Made by a program: the position numbers and the translations under genes. From Cylindrodendrum hubeiense (Eukaryota; Ascomycota; Sordariomycetes; Hypocreales; Nectriaceae), in contig JAANBB010000572.1 in the NCBI GenBank assembly GCA_014621425.1, forward strand, positions 1-22,094: a DNA stretch of 22,094 bases, written 5' to 3'. Shown here one piece after another: positions 19,425 to 22,094 of the stretch. The notes under the pieces are model-generated. The model ran no database searches. It worked only from the letters and a program-made list of their open reading frames with translations, and was not told the DNA's origin. The first letter of the stretch is position 1. The number at the start of each line of letters is the position of its first letter.

Positions 19425-20065
19425 GGTTGGTAGGACCCCGGAGTACGTATCAAATGTGTTTACATGGCCGACAAGCCTCGGCTCCCAACAAGGGACACGG
19501 CCGAGTAATCGACCCGTCGGATGAATTAATAATAGAATATCAGGTACATCAAGGTTTTGGTGCATCGCTGCGTCAATGCATCTCGCCTCGCGACCGCTGT
19601 TCCACGCTTGGCCCCAAACGAGCAGTAAGAGCGCGCCCGATCTTGCAGCTTGAGCCGCGAGCCTCGGTATTGCGTCAAGAGCTCCGCGTCCCCACGTCGC
19701 CGCCGAGCCCCAGCGCATGCCTCTTGTCGCCCGCCAACCAGTCGGAGACGCTGGACGGCGTCAATCTTCGGCCCCGAAGGGCGCTGGCGGGCCGGCGATT
19801 TGCCCTGATGGGACTTGGCGCGCCGGGATGGGTGGGACGAGCGGACGAGGCTTGCGCGGGGTTCCCGAAGCCATTCGCTGAGTTGCTGGGTCTTGTCTCG
19901 CAAAATTGAGACGGTGAGCTAGGTGTCCGCCTGTTGTCCGGGAGAGCGGAGAGAGAATGGCGGCCGCCAGGGCGAGGTACATAAGGGCGGCGACAGACGA
20001 TCTTTGGCGGTGGCGCATTGTGACGACGTGGAGCTGCAACAACTGACGATACCAAGGCGCCAGCA

Positions 20066-20071
20066 TATATT
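20066..20071 (+). promoter_or_regulatory. Possible TATA box of the MDR reductase gene
   Basis: TATATT lies 160 bp upstream of the ATG at 20231 in otherwise GC-rich DNA, a reasonable distance for a leader of about 130 nt. Confidence 0.4.
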
Positions 20072-20230
20072 ACGACCAAGTGAAAGCCGCAACCTACCGC
20101 CGCGATAGTTTCCAATCAGTCGCAGGAACTCGCCCAAACTCAAAAACCTTGTCAAAGGCTAATCTGCGTGTCGACCGAGAAATTCGCCCTTCCCAGCCCC
20201 GATACCAAGTCTTCCATCTACACACTCAAC

Positions 20231-21444
20231 ATGGCTCGCGATAACCTCAGCATCACGCTGGCCGAGCGTCCCACCGCCGACATCATCCCCGGCACCACCT
20301 TCCACCAGAAGATCACCCCTGCCCCCACACCCGACGAGCTCAAGGATGGCCAGATCTTGGTCGAGGCGCTGTACTTGTCTCTCGATCCCGCCATGAGAGG
20401 GTGGTTGAAGGGTGCGTTGCCCAACCCCATTGACGATCCACGACACAGTCGCTAACCATGCTGCTTAGATGCCCGCTCCTATCTGCCTCCCGTCAAGATC
20501 GGTGAAGTCATGAGGGGTTCCTCCGTGTGCCGAGTCCTCGCCTCCAAGAGCAAGCTTGCCCAGGAGGGCGACCTCGTGTCTGCCTTTCCCGGCTGGACCC
20601 AATACGCCATTCTCTCCGAGGGCCGCTTCGAGCCGGCGTCGCTCTACCCCGGCGCCGTGAACCCCCAGGACTTCCTCTCGGCTCTGGGCATGACCAGCAT
20701 GACGGCGTGGGTGGGCATGTCACAGATCGGAGACCCCAAGGCTGGCGAGACAGTCGTGGTGTCTGGCGCGGCTGGCGCAACCGGCAGCGTGGCCGGCCAG
20801 ATTGCGAAGATCAGGGGCGCCCGCGTCGTGGGCATCTGCGGAAGCGAGGAGAAGTGCAAGTGGCTTATCGAGGAGCTGGGCTTCGACGTGGCGTTGAACT
20901 ACAAGGCCGAGGACTTCAAGCAGAAGTTCAACGAGGCGACGCCGGACTACATTGACGTCTACTTCGACAATGGTGAGACCCGACGGCTTCTACTTCTGGG
21001 ACCATGATTACTGACACCACACCAGTTGGCGGCGACATCCTCGACATGTGCCTCCTGCGCGCCAAGGAGCACGCCCGCTTCGTCGAGTGCGGCAACGTCA
21101 GCCAGTACAACGCGGCCAAGCCCCAGGGCCCGCGATACTTTTCGCAGATCATCACGATGCGCATCAAGCTGCAGGGCTTCATCGTCTTCGACCACCAGGC
21201 CGAGTTCCCCAAGGCACGCGCCGAGATCGCGCAGTGGGTGGCCGAGGGCAAGCTCAAGAAGAACGAGACCATCATCAAGGGCGGCCTCAAGAACGCCGAG
21301 CAGGCCCTGGTCGACCTGTACAAGGGCATCAACACCGGTGCGTTGCGGCGGTGACCAATCACACAGTCAGCCTTTGCTAACGAATGTCTAGGAAAACTGC
21401 TCGTCGAGGTCAAGGACCCCAACGAGAGCCCGTCGAAGCTGTAA
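20231..21444 (+). CDS. NADP-dependent double-bond reductase of the MDR family (LTB4 dehydrogenase/alkenal reductase type)
   Basis: Four exons (20231-20411, 20469-20972, 21026-21337, 21392-21444) encode 349 residues, the usual length. All three introns (57, 53 and 54 bp) have GTGCGT or GTGAGA donors, CTAAC or CTGAC branch points and phase 1. Features: SLDPAMRGWLKDARSYLPPV (50-69), IGEVMRG, the nucleotide-binding loop GAAGATGSVAGQIAK (160-174), YFDNVGGDILD (225-235), ECGNVSQYN (249-257) and a C-terminal GGLKNAEQALVDLYKGINTGKLLV. These are typical of zinc-free medium-chain reductases that reduce alpha,beta-unsaturated aldehydes and ketones with NADPH. The natural substrate cannot be told from sequence. 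The start in CAACATGG is preferred to the GTG-opened upstream extension. It is probably a housekeeping or detoxifying neighbour, not part of the polysaccharide pathway. Confidence 0.9.
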
Positions 21445-22094
21445 AAATGAATGTACGTGCATGTACGAGAGGCCAGGCTGTGGCCGGCCAGGTTATGATA
21501 TCCCTATCTTAGGTAGTAATGATTGATGTCCCACTGCTTCTCCGTGGAAGCCCTGCTCAGCGTTGCCCGCGGCCCCTTTTCTCGTCCATGGCCTCATGTG
21601 TCTGCTCTCCTGTTTCGCCGGAGCGCAATCCCGAATTGCCTCACGCCGAGCTAGAGAGATTTTCCAGCGGTTCCCGGCCATTTCTCAGCGCATCGCAGCA
21701 ACGGGCTGGACCTTGTTTCCGTGCTAACACCCCAAGTGCCAAACGCGCCTCTCGTGACTGGCCGCCGCCGCCAACCCATCTCCATCCGACATGGCCCTCC
21801 CGCGGGCGAAGACGTCGCGCCAGCCATGGGTTCGCCCATCGCCAACACGCGACGTCTGCTCGTTAGTGGCTGCGAGCGTTGGCGAGACGCCCCCAGCGCC
21901 GCCGCGTGCAGACCGTTAGCCAGCCCGCCGCGCCCTACGCCCGGTTGAGCTGCCAGCTTCCAAGCGACGCCGCGGGAGCTCAAAGCGGTAATTCCTGGCT
22001 CGACCAGCCAGCAGACGACTACTACGTATGTGAGGGTGGGAGCTGTGCACGGCTGGTGCGAGCTATTTGTTCGCGATTAGATGACGTAAAACCC
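21445..22094. other. Terminal intergenic stretch, no gene recognised
   Basis: It starts with the probable 3' UTR of the reductase gene, then GC-rich DNA up to the window end. Overlapping ORFs of 62-115 codons on both strands have no start context, domain or signal peptide that I can support. Confidence 0.5.

Larger units (their letters stand above)
19074..20230. other. Intergenic region between gtb3 and the MDR reductase
   Basis: The first part is AT-rich (3' UTR and 3'-end signals of gtb3), with an octamer repeat; the second part is GC-rich promoter DNA of the reductase. ORFs up to 160 codons on both strands between 19413 and 20155 overlap one another and show no domain. Confidence 0.55.

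Noticed and set aside
19427..20115. Overlapping ORFs of 125-160 codons on both strands before the reductase gene
   Set aside because: They overlap each other in GC-rich DNA with no domain, signal or good start context.

Overview
This is nuclear DNA of a filamentous ascomycete, most likely a Sordariomycete. The evidence is short introns (49-159 bp) with GT..AG ends and CTAAC/CTGAC branch points, Kozak-type starts, CT-rich leaders, long intergenic stretches, and a CTTAGGTAG-type intergenic motif. I cannot name a genus or species.

Layout. (1) 1-1206, minus: a secreted Ser/Thr-rich protein cut by the left edge. (2) 2544-3740, plus: a membrane-anchored GH114 endo-alpha-1,4-galactosaminidase (Ega3 type). 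(3) 4487-5266, minus: a GH135 spherulin-4-like galactosaminogalactan hydrolase (Sph3 type) with no visible membrane anchor. (4) 6865-8190, minus: a UDP-hexose 4-epimerase (Uge3 type). (5) 10346-19073, plus: a huge four-exon gene, about 2839 residues, for a polytopic membrane protein ending in a PelF-like GT4 glycosyltransferase (Gtb3 type). (6) 20231-21444, plus: a four-exon NADP-dependent MDR double-bond reductase that probably marks the end of the cluster. The spaces between are intergenic DNA with small repeats and no convincing genes. No RNA gene, transposon or CRISPR array was seen.

Genes 2-5 form a galactosaminogalactan (GAG) biosynthesis cluster, the fungal counterpart of bacterial Pel. 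The epimerase would make UDP-Gal and UDP-GalNAc. The giant synthase would polymerise them and push the chain through the membrane. The two hydrolases would trim or edit the polymer. The deacetylase gene (agd3, CE18) of the Aspergillus cluster is not in this window. uge3 and gtb3 diverge from one 2.15 kb intergenic region, which suggests shared control. The most interesting points are the one-polypeptide synthase and putative exporter, the anchorless Sph3, the epimerase residue that predicts use of N-acetylated sugars, and a minisatellite inside the ega3 intron that keeps the reading frame open.
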